Part shown: piece after piece, positions 24,837 through 36,419 of the stretch
Position numbering within the stretch: position 1 is the first letter of the stretch
How the letters are laid out: every line of letters starts with the position of its first letter
DNA from: Lonicera japonica
Taxonomy: Eukaryota; Streptophyta; Magnoliopsida; Dipsacales; Caprifoliaceae
Assembly (NCBI GenBank): GCA_021464415.1
Contig: CM038469.1
Span: 17,434,901-17,498,900 of the forward strand
Direction: 5' to 3'
DNA: 64,000 nucleotides
The notes under the pieces: model-generated
What the model was told of the DNA's origin: nothing
Seen by the model: only the letters and a program-made list of their open reading frames with translations
The model's database searches: none
Made by a program: the position numbers and the translations under genes

Positions 24837-27261
24837 AGGGGTTTATCCTATGGAATGCCTAGAGGTGAGATCGGTTAGTCAGGTAGAGCTTCCGGTGGCT
24901 AAAATAGGAATCTTGGAGGGTTCAGCGTGCACTTCAGTGTGACTTGCATTGCGTAGCATGTTTTCAAACTAATGCAATAAAGTAAAGTATTTTCTTATAT
25001 ATAAAGATGCTCACGCTTGTGACTGCAACGTGTATTTTCTATACAAACTATTATAGTTCCCACTGAGCCCGGATTTGGCTCATTCCATCTTTCACCAGTT
25101 TTACAGGTCCAACTCCCAGGGTGGCGTGTGATATCTGAGTATAGAAGGTCTCTGACATCCTTAGTATATTTTTAGTCCTTTTCGGGAAAGGACTAGGTTA
25201 TATAAATCATTTGGTTCTACTTTGTTGTAAATGGACTCTGTTAAAGTATTCTATGTCGGTTTTGACTTATGAATCGTGTTCTTTGTAAACTTGTATAAAT
25301 GGTTTTCAATATGTGGAGTGTCTTCAAATGTGATTAGTTGTGGACGTGTTTGTGTGTAATGTTTCAAAACTCTACAGGTTGGTTTATTGTTCAAATAAAC
25401 TCCACATGCCGAAATTTTGTAAAAAGGGATTTACTATGAACAATATTTTAACTAAGAAAAGTTTTTAAAAGTCGTGATTTTACATTTCAAAATCCGCCGT
25501 CGCGCACAGCATCTGTGATTAACTGGGTCCTGGAGGTGAAAATCTCATAACGAGATTCAGGGCGTCACATCCAATGAGACCATACCTAAGACCGATTATG
25601 GACTAGCGCTAAAAAATAATCTCAACACAATTATCCCCGGCTTTCTCTCTAAAAATAATTGTGTCGTATACATGTATTCCTATAATCATATATAATATAA
25701 ATAATGTAACTAATAAGGGAAATGTTGTGCAAATAACTCCAACAAGTATAACGAATTATTTAATATGTGTTTCGTAAAGAAATCCCACTCCTTGGACCTT
25801 TAAGAGAGAACACAAGTTTCATATCAAAAGTTATTAACAATAAAATGAGGTCCAAGTGGGTTTTAGTGCAAATCAAATAATTAGTCACAATTTATTATTG
25901 AATCATGTGATTTGAACTATATTTAGACTATTTGAATCATCAATTTCAATATCAAAACAAATCCCAATATATATTAAAAAACCCTTTTAAACAAGCTAGG
26001 TTTTTGTATGAACATGCGGTAAAATCATGATCAAGCAATAATAAGTTGTAAAATAAGTTTTAGTACAATATTCCCACCTCAATAAAGCTAGATCTTTAAG
26101 TTTGGAGGGTTGAACTAAGTTAAAATCCACTAAATCTCGAAATTCCAAATATTGAAGCATTGTGCCCTAACAATTGTGGGAGAGGAGATAAAGAAGATGA
26201 AGATCAAGAAGATGAAGTCTTGTTTTTAGGATGAACAAAGAGGTGAGAAGCCTTCTCTGAAACCCTCATAATTTAGCTCTCAAACCTCTCTTTTTCCCTT
26301 GGATGTGTGTGGGTAGAAAATGGGGGTTTTAAAGTGTTAAAATGGTGAAAATTAAGTCAAAATTTGCTGGGGCATGAAGCTAGATCAATCTTGGGACTCC
26401 ACTAGACCACCTAGATCGATTTAGGTCCAACTTAGATCAATTTAGGTCACTGCTACACTATCACTTGACTTTGGAAACTCGAAATGAAACTTGAAATGAT
26501 CAAATCTCGACTCGGGCCAAACACGAAAATTGTAGAGGGGAATGAGAGGAAGATGTAACCACAAATGGGGAGTCGTTTGGACATCGGATAAAGAAGTTAT
26601 GGCCTCTCAAAGTTGGCCAAAAATCAACAAGTTGCAAAAAGTCAAAACATACGATTATTAACTCGTTTTCAAATCAAACCACCCGAATAAGAAAATGATT
26701 GTTTTCGTGAACTTCATATACCTAAAATTACATGGGAGGAGTGTCATGTCAACTAAGAAGAGTCTGAAACCAAATATTCATGTCCTAACAAGGATTAAGC
26801 CTTAATCAGGCTTAAGAGGATAATTTGCACGGAAATGGGATACGGGGTATTACAGTATGACTGTCCACGCTTCACAGGACTGAGCAATGTTTGAACTCTT
26901 CAGCGACAGTTTAATGGGGTAGTTGATTAATCCATTAGGGGAAGGTAATGCAGGTATGGCAAGGCTAATGTAGAGCGAAAGCAAGTTTTCAAAGAACAGT
27001 TCAAGGGCGGCATGATGGTGATGGAGCATGAGAGAACCAAAACGAAAGCAACTCATCAAACAAGAGATCGAGGGGTTGTGATGCATGCTTAACCCCCGTT
27101 GGGGCCATTTGAAATCCCTTTAAGGGATACTTTGATTAGAGAGGGCTATTAGCATTTGTGTAGCCCATTGCGATTTTTGAATAAAATTTCCACTCTAGTC
27201 CTTGACTAGAGTTAAAAAAAAAGTGTAATTAGAAATATGCTTAAAAAAATAAAAATAAAAG

Positions 27262-27454
27262 ACTCACAGATCAACTTCAATCTCTTTCAATCTTGGAGTG
27301 AAAATGAGATAACATAATAATGGACTTTCTTATTAGATTGCTTAATACGCAACAAAAGCATAATGCTATTTCGGTTATGGTGGATTGGATCACTACATCA
27401 GCTCATTTCCTACCTATTTGAGAGACAAATTTGCTTGATAAGTTGTACAGGCTA
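27262..27454 (+). pseudogene. Degenerate gypsy integrase, start of the core
   Basis: Decayed 'LQSLSIL' (for LQPLPIPEW) and 'MDFLIRLLNTQQKHNAISVMVDWITTSAHFLPI'-like residues in overlapping frames. These are the hallmark of the gypsy integrase catalytic core around its first Asp. The frame is cut at 27455 by family X copy B. Confidence 0.85.
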
Positions 27455-30400
27455 TGTAACGCCCCGTATCTCTCTATTTCTCAAAATTGCGATACAAGTC
27501 GCGTGTAAAGCGGAAGTGTACTTCGGATAGCCATTTTTGGCTCTGAAATGATATAAATGGCTCGAAGACTTCCAACGAGTTATATTAATATATTTAAGCA
27601 TATTAGAATAGCCGTAAATCATTTCGGGTGGTTCGAGTCAAAATCGAGATGTAAATTGCAAGTTTTTAATTTACCCGACTTCATAATTTTTTGTTAACTT
27701 GGAGGAAGCGTAACTCCTTTGTTCCTCGTCATATTGGGTTTCCCTTTATAAGGGAATCTAGATTTTTAGGCAATCTACAACTTTCATGTTTCGGCCAAAG
27801 GTAAATTCGGACTTCTATTATGTTGAAACTAAGCGCGAAACAGGTCAATCGCTATCAATTGTTCATTCGGTAACATTAACTCGCTAACTTCATAGAATTT
27901 TTGGGAATTATCTGTCCATAATTTGGGGACACTTCCTTCTAGGAAGTTGTAGAGCTCCAAATAAGCTTTCCATAGACATAAAGATCATCTCAATCGGACT
28001 TCCAAGCGAGAAGTTATGGCCATCCAAAGATCAGTGTTGCAACCCCCCATGCGTGAACAGTAACCGCTAGATTAAGCAACAACTTATATTTATACACGTT
28101 CTTCTTCATTCTTCTTCATCATTCACCACCACTCATGAGAGCTTCTGGAGAGAGATAGAGTGGGGAAAGTCTTGAAGGTTTTGGTGGATTTTCATCCCCT
28201 ATCCATTGATTAAGCTCAAAAACCATCAAACCCCACCTCATTTACTATTCATCATCTTCTTCACACTTCTTCCTCCATTGATGGTTGAGAGCTTGGAGAG
28301 GGAGCTATGGCAGCCACCATTGGAACTTCAAACTTGTGGTAAATCATCCTCTAAGGTGGGAACACTAATACTAGACTTATTTTTCAAAGCATTATATGTT
28401 GAATTAGAGATTTCACCTGTAACATCCTGTATTTAAACTAATGTTAATTATGTTATATTAACTCCCTAATGTATATATGAATGATCGTTTGGTGATTCGG
28501 GTGGTCCGAATCAATTTCGGTTGGTAAATATGAAGTTTTGGTTCTTCGCGATTTGTTAATTTTGGCTAATTTTGAGCTATTGTAATTTCTTCGTTACTTA
28601 CCCGATTAAGGTTCTGTCTTCGTTGATGTCTAGTATTTATGCCATTCTACAACTTTTGTGTTTTAGCCGAAGTCCAATTCGCACTCCTCATTGACCAAAA
28701 CAGGGCCCGAAGTTGGCCCATCGCTAAATTCTGGTCTTTCGGTGGCGCTTTGGCAGAGCGCTGTCTTCGGTGAATGTCTGGGAACGATTGGTCCATAATT
28801 TGGAGAAACTTCCAACTAGGAAGTTGTAGATCTTTTAAATACCTTTCCGTGCATATAAAGATCACCTCAATCGGAGTTCCGAGCGAAAAGTTATGGCCAA
28901 AATACAAACAGTGCTCCAGATCCATAAGGCATATGTCGGCAGAGGACTCCATGATCGATCATGGGGGAAACCATGATCGATCATGGTCCAACAGTAAGTC
29001 AGTTTTCACCACTTTTACGTTATTTTAAGCCTCCTTCTTCCATATTTTCGAGATAGAACCTCAGGGGAAGTTAGAGAGAGGTGAGAGCTCGTTTTTAAGG
29101 GTTCTTTGAGAGCTTTTTACACATCTTTCATCCTCAATCCAAGATTTAAGCTTCAAATCTTTCAAACCTTCATCTCATCCACTTATTCACTATTCATCAT
29201 CATCTTCGTTGGGATTTCGTCAGGCAGGCTCCGATTATTATCTTTTCTTCTTTCCATTGGCCTACAAATTGAGATAGGGGTCCTATGGCTTTCAAAACTC
29301 GATATTATGCTTTAATTACTCGAGAATCACGATTTTTAATCATTATTTGTATGAAAAACTTGAAGATAAAAAGGGGTTATATTGTTGTTTGATTTATAAT
29401 TCTATGTTTGTATGATTTAAAGCATGATATGCCTTACCCACTAGTTGTACTGTGTTATTGGAATCATATACGATATCTCTTGGTGGTGTGGGTATTGGTT
29501 GTGGGAAAAATGAAACTATTGATTGATTTATACACACCAAGAGATATATAATTGATTGTACTTGAGTGGGTATGGCATAGTTTGCTTGATGGTTGTATAA
29601 ATGAGCATGTTTGCATCATGTATACATGGTGTCAACCAAAGGCTCGGAAAGATTATGGCAAGCTCTGGATCAATTTCTCGATTCATGGTTCTATCATTTG
29701 CCTTTGTGAAGTATTCTGCGGTTCGTAAATATGATGGAGAGCTAGTGTCTCTCAAGACCAGATGGTTATATCTATATGGTGCTTGCCGGGATGGGAAAAA
29801 TAGGAAGGGCTCGGTGCCCTTGGGTTGAAAAGCCCTAAACCCCTGGGAGAGCAATGTATGGCCGCCTATTAGCCACCGGTGTGGAGCCCGGGAACATAGG
29901 CAAATTGGCAAGGCACTGTAGTTCCGTGGTTATGATTCTATTTGAGGACTTGAGGTCCAAGAATTGTGATCTATTGATATATTCTGAGGTCGATGGGCCG
30001 GGTTATTCTATAAGGCTGTTGGGCCAATTTATGACTGTTATCGGATGACGGTCGGGCCACCTTGCATTTGGAATCAGCATTAGCAAATTCGAGCTACGTG
30101 ATTCTATGGTTGACACATGGGAGGTAATCTGCATTGGCATATGCATTGCATTACCAAATGAATACATGTTTTCCACTGAATGGTGTTTTCTCTGTGATTA
30201 TTTACCCCTACTGAGCGTACAGCTCACCCCGTTCTTTCCCTAAAACCTACAGGTACTCAGGAATCCAAAGAAGGCAAGGACGTGATGGGTTCGGGAACGA
30301 ATTAGAAGCTCTGATACTTGTATTTTGATAATTTTGATTGTGTATATCATGGTATGGCAAGTCACGGCTTGCCTATAATACATCCACTTTTAATTAGTCC

Positions 30401-33252
30401 CCTTTTTGATATTTATGCATGTATATATGTATGAACTTGACCTACCCCATATCATTACTATGCTTATGAAATCTGCACTACATGATACATGTTATAATGC
30501 TTTAACGTCATTGTTCTATATTGTACCCATCAATGCTTAATATACAGTATGTTGTTGACTTATATTATTCGTATATACCTATCTTAGTCCTACTAAGATG
30601 GGTCAGTGACGCCCCAGGCCTTAATTACGGGTGTTATCCTGTACAATTAAGGCGGGGGTGTTACATCACCATAAATGGATATTTCCTTAAAACCCTAGGT
30701 TTGTTGCATACTCACATGGGTTTGGTTGGTTTAAGGCTCAATTAATGGTACATAAGGGTAGAATATTATAGATATATCATGTATTATCAACTCTCATCAT
30801 GCCATGAGCCATGAACTTGCATCTACATATCATACCCATTTGGTAGTAAGGTGTACGAACTAAAAATTTGGGGGTTTTAGGATTGGTGAGTATAGAGGAG
30901 CTTGTTATGGATTCTAAGCGATAGATATACACTTTTATGCCATCAATTAAAGTTATTGTACAATATCCATGTGTAGTGAACCGAGAACCACTAGGGTGGA
31001 AATGGTGTACTACATCCTTTGAGCTTATTGCCTTATGTGGATCTTGTTAGCACTAGTAGCGAGTATACACCTATGATACACTCTAAAGGAGTAAGAAATA
31101 TAACTTGATAGGATGTAGGTTGCCAAGGCTTCAAATACACATAGCTTAGTGAGCCGTACAATACTAGTTGGGCTAGAAGCACGATGATCAATTCTTAGCC
31201 CGACGATATGGTTTGGGAACTATTGTATACACTAGCGGCCTTGGTTTTATACACTTGATGCGTTATATATTGTGAGATGCCGATAATGAACTAAATGATC
31301 ACAATATGTGAATGACTCTGTAGCGATAAGCCAATAGGTGTAATGTGTGGTAATGATTATATTGATGAATGGTGGGCAATTGTATGATTGTATATATATG
31401 TGTGTGTGTGGATTGCCATCCGTGTGGTGGACAGTTTGATTGATGATATATATATGTACATTGTTAAGTAAGGAATTGATATATTCCTGTTGAATGATCA
31501 CACATATGGGTTGGTTACAAATATGTATATTTCTGAATAATGATAAGTCCTATAATATGAATTACTTTATCAAAGCAATGTAAACGAGTGATACACTTTG
31601 TTATTATCACATTGTTATTATGTTATGGGATGGCTTAATGGCTTGCATGAACATTGTATTGTGTATATTACGATTCATTGCTAAATCTTATGTTGATATA
31701 AGTTTGATGTTGAGAATGCATAGTCCATGTGAGGTCTCGGGTTGGTCTTTAACGATTGAGACCTTAAGTTGGGACAGAGTGCCTTTAGGTCAAAGACCCG
31801 AAACTGTGCACGGAAATGGACGAGAGGCCCTGCTGCCACGTGGGTGAAAGGCCACGAAATGCAGACCAGGTGACGCTTCGACAACTACGGATATTATTGT
31901 GATTATCGAGGTTATGATGGCTATTAAGATATATCTCTTGGATGACATGGTTGATTATTGAGAATAAGAGACTATGACTCGGATGATACTTACATGTCTT
32001 AAGTGACAAATGCGATGGTGACTTCGATGTGTGATATTATATTATATTTTGCATTGTGTTATATGTATTGTTTTTAATATATTGCATATAATGTAAGAAT
32101 GAATACGTATTTTATTGTACGGACTATAATACGCTTAGAGAGCCATGTGGTCACTCATAATGAACTAATGCTTAATATGGAAAGTTCTAACACTATTGAT
32201 CCTTAGATAACATACGGGTGCATGGATGCATGTAGTTATAAAATTAGTCTACCGGCTCATGTTAAACATAGGATATTAGTAATCAAAGTGGCAGGCATAG
32301 CAAATGGATGACTAGATTAGAGGACACCGTAACGTAGTGCTTAAGTTGAATGATCTAGTGGTAATGCATATTAGTTCGCCAAACATGGAACTCATAATGT
32401 ACTAATTACAAAGAGGAAATGACAAATGCTTGGCCATTAGTCACCGACTCTCGGTATAAGCATGGGATAGTACCTAGTAGTGTGGTTACACGTTCAGAAA
32501 GCAAGTCGACTTTGCATGATGAACCTTAGGAAGCTAGAGTTTGATATAAGATAGCCTTAGACCAACGGTCCTCTAGTGATATTAGAATAAGTGAGGGGAT
32601 TATCCTATGGAATGCCTAGAGGTAAAGTTGGTTAATCGGACGAGCTTTCGATAGCTAGGATAGAAAACCTAGAGGGGTTTGGCAAGCACTTGAGTGTGTG
32701 GGTTGCATGGTTTTCAAACTATTATATTAAAGTAAAGTATTTTCTATATCAAAACTCTATAGTTCCCACTAAGCCTGGATTTGGCTCATTCCCCTTTTTA
32801 AATCAGTTTTGCAGGTTGGGCTTCGGGGCAGGAGCGTGGAGTGTCCGCTTAGAAGCCTCTGGTTTCCATAGACCTTGTAGTCCTTAGATAAAGGACTGAG
32901 TCATATAATGTTTGGTTTCTTTTATTGTATTGTAAATGAACTATGACTTTGATAAGCGATTTGTATTGTAAACTTGTAAAAAGGGTTTTATATGTGGAGT
33001 GGGTTTAAAATGTGGATTGGTTTGAGTTGTTTTTGTATGAAAATGATTTTAAATTTAACAGGACGGATTGTTGTATAAACGAACTCCACATGCCGAAATT
33101 TTTTAAAAACGGGATTTCTATGGATCGCACTTTATCTGAGTATACTTTTAAAAATTGGTAATTTTACATTTTGAACCCGCCGTCGTGCACAGCACCCATG
33201 ATTAACCAAATCCCAGAGGTGAAAATCTCAAAACGGGATTCGGGGTGTCACA
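27455..33252 (+). mobile_element. Family X solo-LTR-like element (copy B), split by Y2
   Basis: Starts TGTAACGCCCCG and ends TCGGGGTGTCACA. The flanks GGCTA (27450-27454) and GGTTA (33253-33257) differ at one base. Integrase coding ('DKLYRL' then 'YINEIV') is continuous across the site once the element and one duplication are removed. About 3.5 kb without the nested Y copy (28418-30665). It carries the single GC-rich block at 31800-31870 and the 'GGTGGGAACACTAAT' block at 28356. No coding recognised. Confidence 0.88.
28418..30665 (+). mobile_element. Family Y solo-LTR-like element (copy Y2)
   Basis: 2248 bp, starting TGTAACATCCTG and ending GGGGGTGTTACA, with a perfect TCACC duplication (28413-28417 and 30666-30670). 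It is an uninterrupted reference copy for the family. It contains a possible promoter-proximal leader ('CACTATTCATCATC') and the 'TACCCCTACTGAGCGTACAG' block. Open frames within it (28774-29028, 29106-29315, 29601-30048) show no recognisable domain. Confidence 0.87.
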
Positions 33253-34085
33253 GGTTATACATCAACGAGATTGTTCTTCTATATGGTATTATAATTTCCA
33301 TAGTGTATGACTGAGATTCTAGGTTCACATCTCACTTTTGGGAAGCACTTTAGCACGCCTTAGGCACGAGGTTGGATTTTAGCACCGTTTCCCACCCGCA
33401 GACTGATGGGCAGTCGAAACGAACAATTCAAATCCTAGAGGATATGCTGCGAGCGCGTGTCCTAGACTTTAATAAAAATTAGGATGAACATTGACCACTT
33501 GCTAAGTTTGCTTACAAAAATAGCTTTTAAGCAAGCATCGATATGGCAACATTTGAAGCGTTGTATGGGAGACTATGTAGATCACCGATTTGCTAGATCA
33601 AAGCAGGTGAAACATCAATTTTGTGTCAACAACTGATTCAAGACACTACCGAGAAAAATAAGCTCATTAAGCAAAGGTTGTCGACCATACAAAGCCAACA
33701 AATAAATTATGCCGACAAGAGAAGATGACTAATTTTGAGATCGTTTAACGTATAGGATCCGTTTCATCACAACTCTAGCGTATTCATAACATCTTCCATG
33801 AGGTCTATGCTTAGAAATTACGTTACTGACCCGTCTCATGCCATACCGACTGAAGAACTTGAGATTAACCAAGATGTCTCTTATGAAATGAGTTGACCAA
33901 AAGGAACAAGCTCTCCGCAACTGAGTGATCGCATTGCTAAAAGTGATATAGCACGACCATGCAATGGAATAAGTCACTTGGGAACTTGAATCATAAATCC
34001 AAGCTAAATATCCTCATCTACTTCAATAAGGTACACTTTTACACACCATTTTAATTTCGAGGACGAATTTTCCCAAGGAGGAGAT
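33253..34085 (+). pseudogene. Degenerate gypsy integrase end, chromodomain-like tail and 3' end
   Basis: Continues the integrase core: 'YINEIVLLYG', 'FTSHFWEALA', then '[10 protein letters not shown]', the conserved segment with the catalytic Glu nearby. At 33760-34020 it reads 'VFHVSMLRNYVTDPSHA' and a decayed 'AMEXVTWELE...YPHL', matching the C-terminal tail of chromoviruses (Tekay-type). The 'FEDEF' segment and an AAGGAGGAGA polypurine tract at about 34075-34085 mark the internal 3' end. I could not identify a 3' LTR after it. Confidence 0.85.
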
Positions 34086-34089
34086 AGCT

Positions 34090-35355
34090 GCATTAGCTTA
34101 ATTCATTTATTAATCCCACAATGAGTAGTGTGAAGAAAAATAAATTTAAAGGATCGTATTGCCTAGGTTAATTTTAGAGCTTTTATCCAAAACGATTTGA
34201 AATTTAATAGGCAGAATTAAAACCTTAGGTTTAATCAAATTTTACTACTGTCGAAATCTTGTTTTGTGTTTTCAAACAATTTATATTAAGCAAGTAATCA
34301 CACAAAAGTAATCCACAACACAAGAAAGTAACGAGGTATCTCTACTTATGTAGGATTAATTATCGAGACTAACCGACAGTGCTTCACTATAATTAAAACA
34401 TAATTACAGACTTGATAACTTACAAAATTGCTTCTCCGCAATTTATGCAATTGTCCCGTCAATCTCTTGAACGTATAATCCAATCACAACTGGCTTAGCA
34501 TAGCATTTCCAGTTTTTTCAGTTTACCTGTTGCCTTTTTCTATACACTTGATCACAATCCTTCACCCCTTGTCTGAGATTTCCCTTATCGCAAATTAGCC
34601 ACTTCGCTTACCTCGTCTCCAATCACAACCGAAGATACTCCCGCAAGACCGTGAATGTTTGAAACCCTAGTTCTTAATTTTAAAGAATAATATGATCTCT
34701 AAGGTATGTAAACAAAATTTAGGTGGTGTCTCAAAACTCTCAAAAATTAATCTAGCGTTTGGATATTTTTTGCCTTAAAAAACTCTCGAGAATCATGTAT
34801 TTTTTACCCTAAACAATGGGTTATATTTATAGAAAAATATTAAGTCAAAATCTTCTTTGAAATAAATTATAAATATTAAAAAAATTTGCAATAAAAATAC
34901 ATGTTCAAAAAATACACACCGGATAAGTATGTTTCGAAAAAGTTTAGACCTAATAGATAATGTAATTTTTGGCCAAATTGTGCCGGACTGGTATTTGAAA
35001 TTTTGTACTGGTCCATCACTAACAAAAAGCTGCCTCCGTTTAATTTCAATATGAGCATTTCTACCTAGCAATAGGTGAAGTGGACTTGGCCCCACCAATA
35101 CGACAAGCTTTAAAGAAAAGGGCCACGTGGGTTTTCAAAAAACTATGGGAATCTTTGACTTTTCAAAGCTTATTTTTTTAAAAAAAAATATTTAAAAATT
35201 TATTTAAAATAAATCTTTTACTTTAATTTTTCATTTTGCTTTTATTTCGTGTATTAAATCCATTTGCACTATGATTCCACTTAAATTTTAGAGATAACTT
35301 TATGGAACATGTTTGATATAAAAAAAAATTCTCAATAATTTATGTTAACATGGCT
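34090..35355. other. Intergenic, AT-rich
   Basis: No gene or bounded element recognised. If the gypsy 3' LTR survives it should start here, but no matching 5' copy is visible. The minus-strand open frame at 34793-35098 has no recognisable motif. Confidence 0.4.
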
Positions 35356-35363
35356 TTTTGAAT

Positions 35364-36411
35364 TAGGGCCGGCATTTTTTACCAAAAAACTGAAAATCAA
35401 ACTGAAAAAACTTGAACCGAAGTAAAAATTAACCAAACCGAACCGATAAAAACCGGTAACCGAAATTAGGGAACCAAAGTTAAACCGGTACGGTAACGGT
35501 TTTTTACTTCAAGTGCTTCGGTTAAACCGAACCAAACCAAAAATTTTTATTATTTTTTTAATATATAAAATACAACTAATAAATATAAGACATTTTCCAC
35601 CACCCAATTTTCACCCACCCCTGACATTTTTGTTCTCTCTATCTCACACCCACCCCCACCCCTACCCCTGTCCCCTCCACTCATCAGTCATCTCAAAGAC
35701 TCAAGACTCACAGTGTCTCCACCCATTTCACCTCATCTTAAACTCTTCTCAAAACTTTCACCCACCCGTCCTCTCCTCTCCCCTCACCTTACCTCATTTC
35801 AAACTCTCACTCACCCCTCTCAAATTAAATCAAACTCTCAGCCTTTACCGCCTCTCACGCTGTTGCCTCACCGGTCCACCATTATGTTTCTCTCTCACTC
35901 TGTTTCTCTTTCACTTTCAACAACCTCTCTTCTCATCTAGGAACCGATTTAGCCCTAAAATCTGTTAGTATGTATAAGCTTGAATTCATATATATATTGA
36001 ATCCGTGTAATATTTTTTGGAAAATATTTTGATACTTTCAAGGTTCATTCTTTGTAAAATCGAAATATGTAAAATCTTATTGGGCGTTTATAAAATCGAA
36101 TCTCTGTTTCTTCTTTTCTTTTTCTTTGTAAAATCAAATGTGTAATGGTTGTTTAGTTGGTGCTTCTTTGTTTATAAATATAAGTGATTTAGTTAGATGA
36201 CTAAATAGTGGCCCTATTTATATTTTTGGCTGATGCTTTATTTTTTTTGTTTTTTTTTTTGCAATTTTGGTAAAACAGATTTAAATCATATACCGAACTG
36301 AATTTTCGGTAATCGAAAATTCAGCAACCGATTTATACTCGGTTCAGAATTGGTTTGCATTTTGATCATACCAAAAATTTCGGTTCGAGAACCAAACCGA
36401 TGCCACCCCTA
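35364..36411. mobile_element. Non-autonomous hAT-type element
   Basis: Ends TAGGGCCGGCAT and ATGCCACCCCTA form imperfect inverted repeats, flanked by a perfect 8-bp duplication TTTTGAAT (35356-35363 and 36412-36419). An 8-bp duplication plus TAGGGGTGGCA-like ends is typical of hAT elements. Subterminal regions on both sides are packed with AACCGAACCGA / CGGTTCGG motifs (35400-35545 and 36290-36400), likely transposase-binding repeats. The interior (35590-35940) is CT-rich and carries open frames of up to 151 codons. These look like low-complexity sequence, not transposase. Confidence 0.85.
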
Positions 36412-36419
36412 TTTTGAAT

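Larger units (their letters stand above)
20250..25569 (+). mobile_element. Family X solo-LTR-like element (copy E), nested in copy D
   Basis: Starts TGTAACACCTTG and ends CAGGGCGTCACA, flanked by perfect TCCAA (20245-20249 and 25570-25574). It is opposite in orientation to its host copy D. Two smaller elements (20457-21122 and 23920-24836) sit inside; without them it is about 3.7 kb. The conserved 'GAGGTGGGAACACTAAT' block is at 21935-21955, and a GC-rich block is repeated at 23060-23267. The short open frame at 21848-22030 lies in the LTR-like leader and is not a recognised gene. Confidence 0.87.
19430..26854 (-). mobile_element. Family X solo-LTR-like element (copy D), split by copy E
   Basis: The plus strand reads TGTGGCACCCCAAATCCCG...ACGGGGTATTACA, flanked by perfect GTATG (19425-19429 and 26855-26859). 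Minus orientation. Without the nested 20250-25569 element and its duplication it is about 2.1 kb, the shortest X copy. It shares the terminal blocks and the 'TTCGTGCATTTCACCCACGTAGCAG' type block (20140-20170) with the other X copies, seen here as the reverse complement. No coding. Confidence 0.85.
19405..27261 (+). mobile_element. Probable retroposed fragment in gypsy integrase, split by nested elements
   Basis: The integrase frame halts near 19404 and resumes near 27262. Apart from the nested element at 19430-26854, only about 430 bp is left, and it ends in an A-rich tail (27210-27261). The flanks 'ACTGGCAGGTCACC' (19391-19404) and 'ACTCACAGATCAAC' (27262-27275) match at 10 of 14 positions, like a long decayed target duplication. 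An A-rich tail and a long variable duplication suggest LINE-type retroposition, either a 5'-truncated LINE or a copied RNA. The source is not recognisable. Confidence 0.4.

Noticed and set aside
19430..26854. Single DNA transposon with long terminal inverted repeats (19430 and 25569 ends)
   Set aside because: The two similar ends belong to two nested X elements in opposite orientation. Target duplications GTATG and TCCAA resolve them.
35513..35968. 151-codon and 75-codon open frames
   Set aside because: They fall in CT-rich low-complexity sequence inside a hAT element, in two overlapping frames, with no domain.
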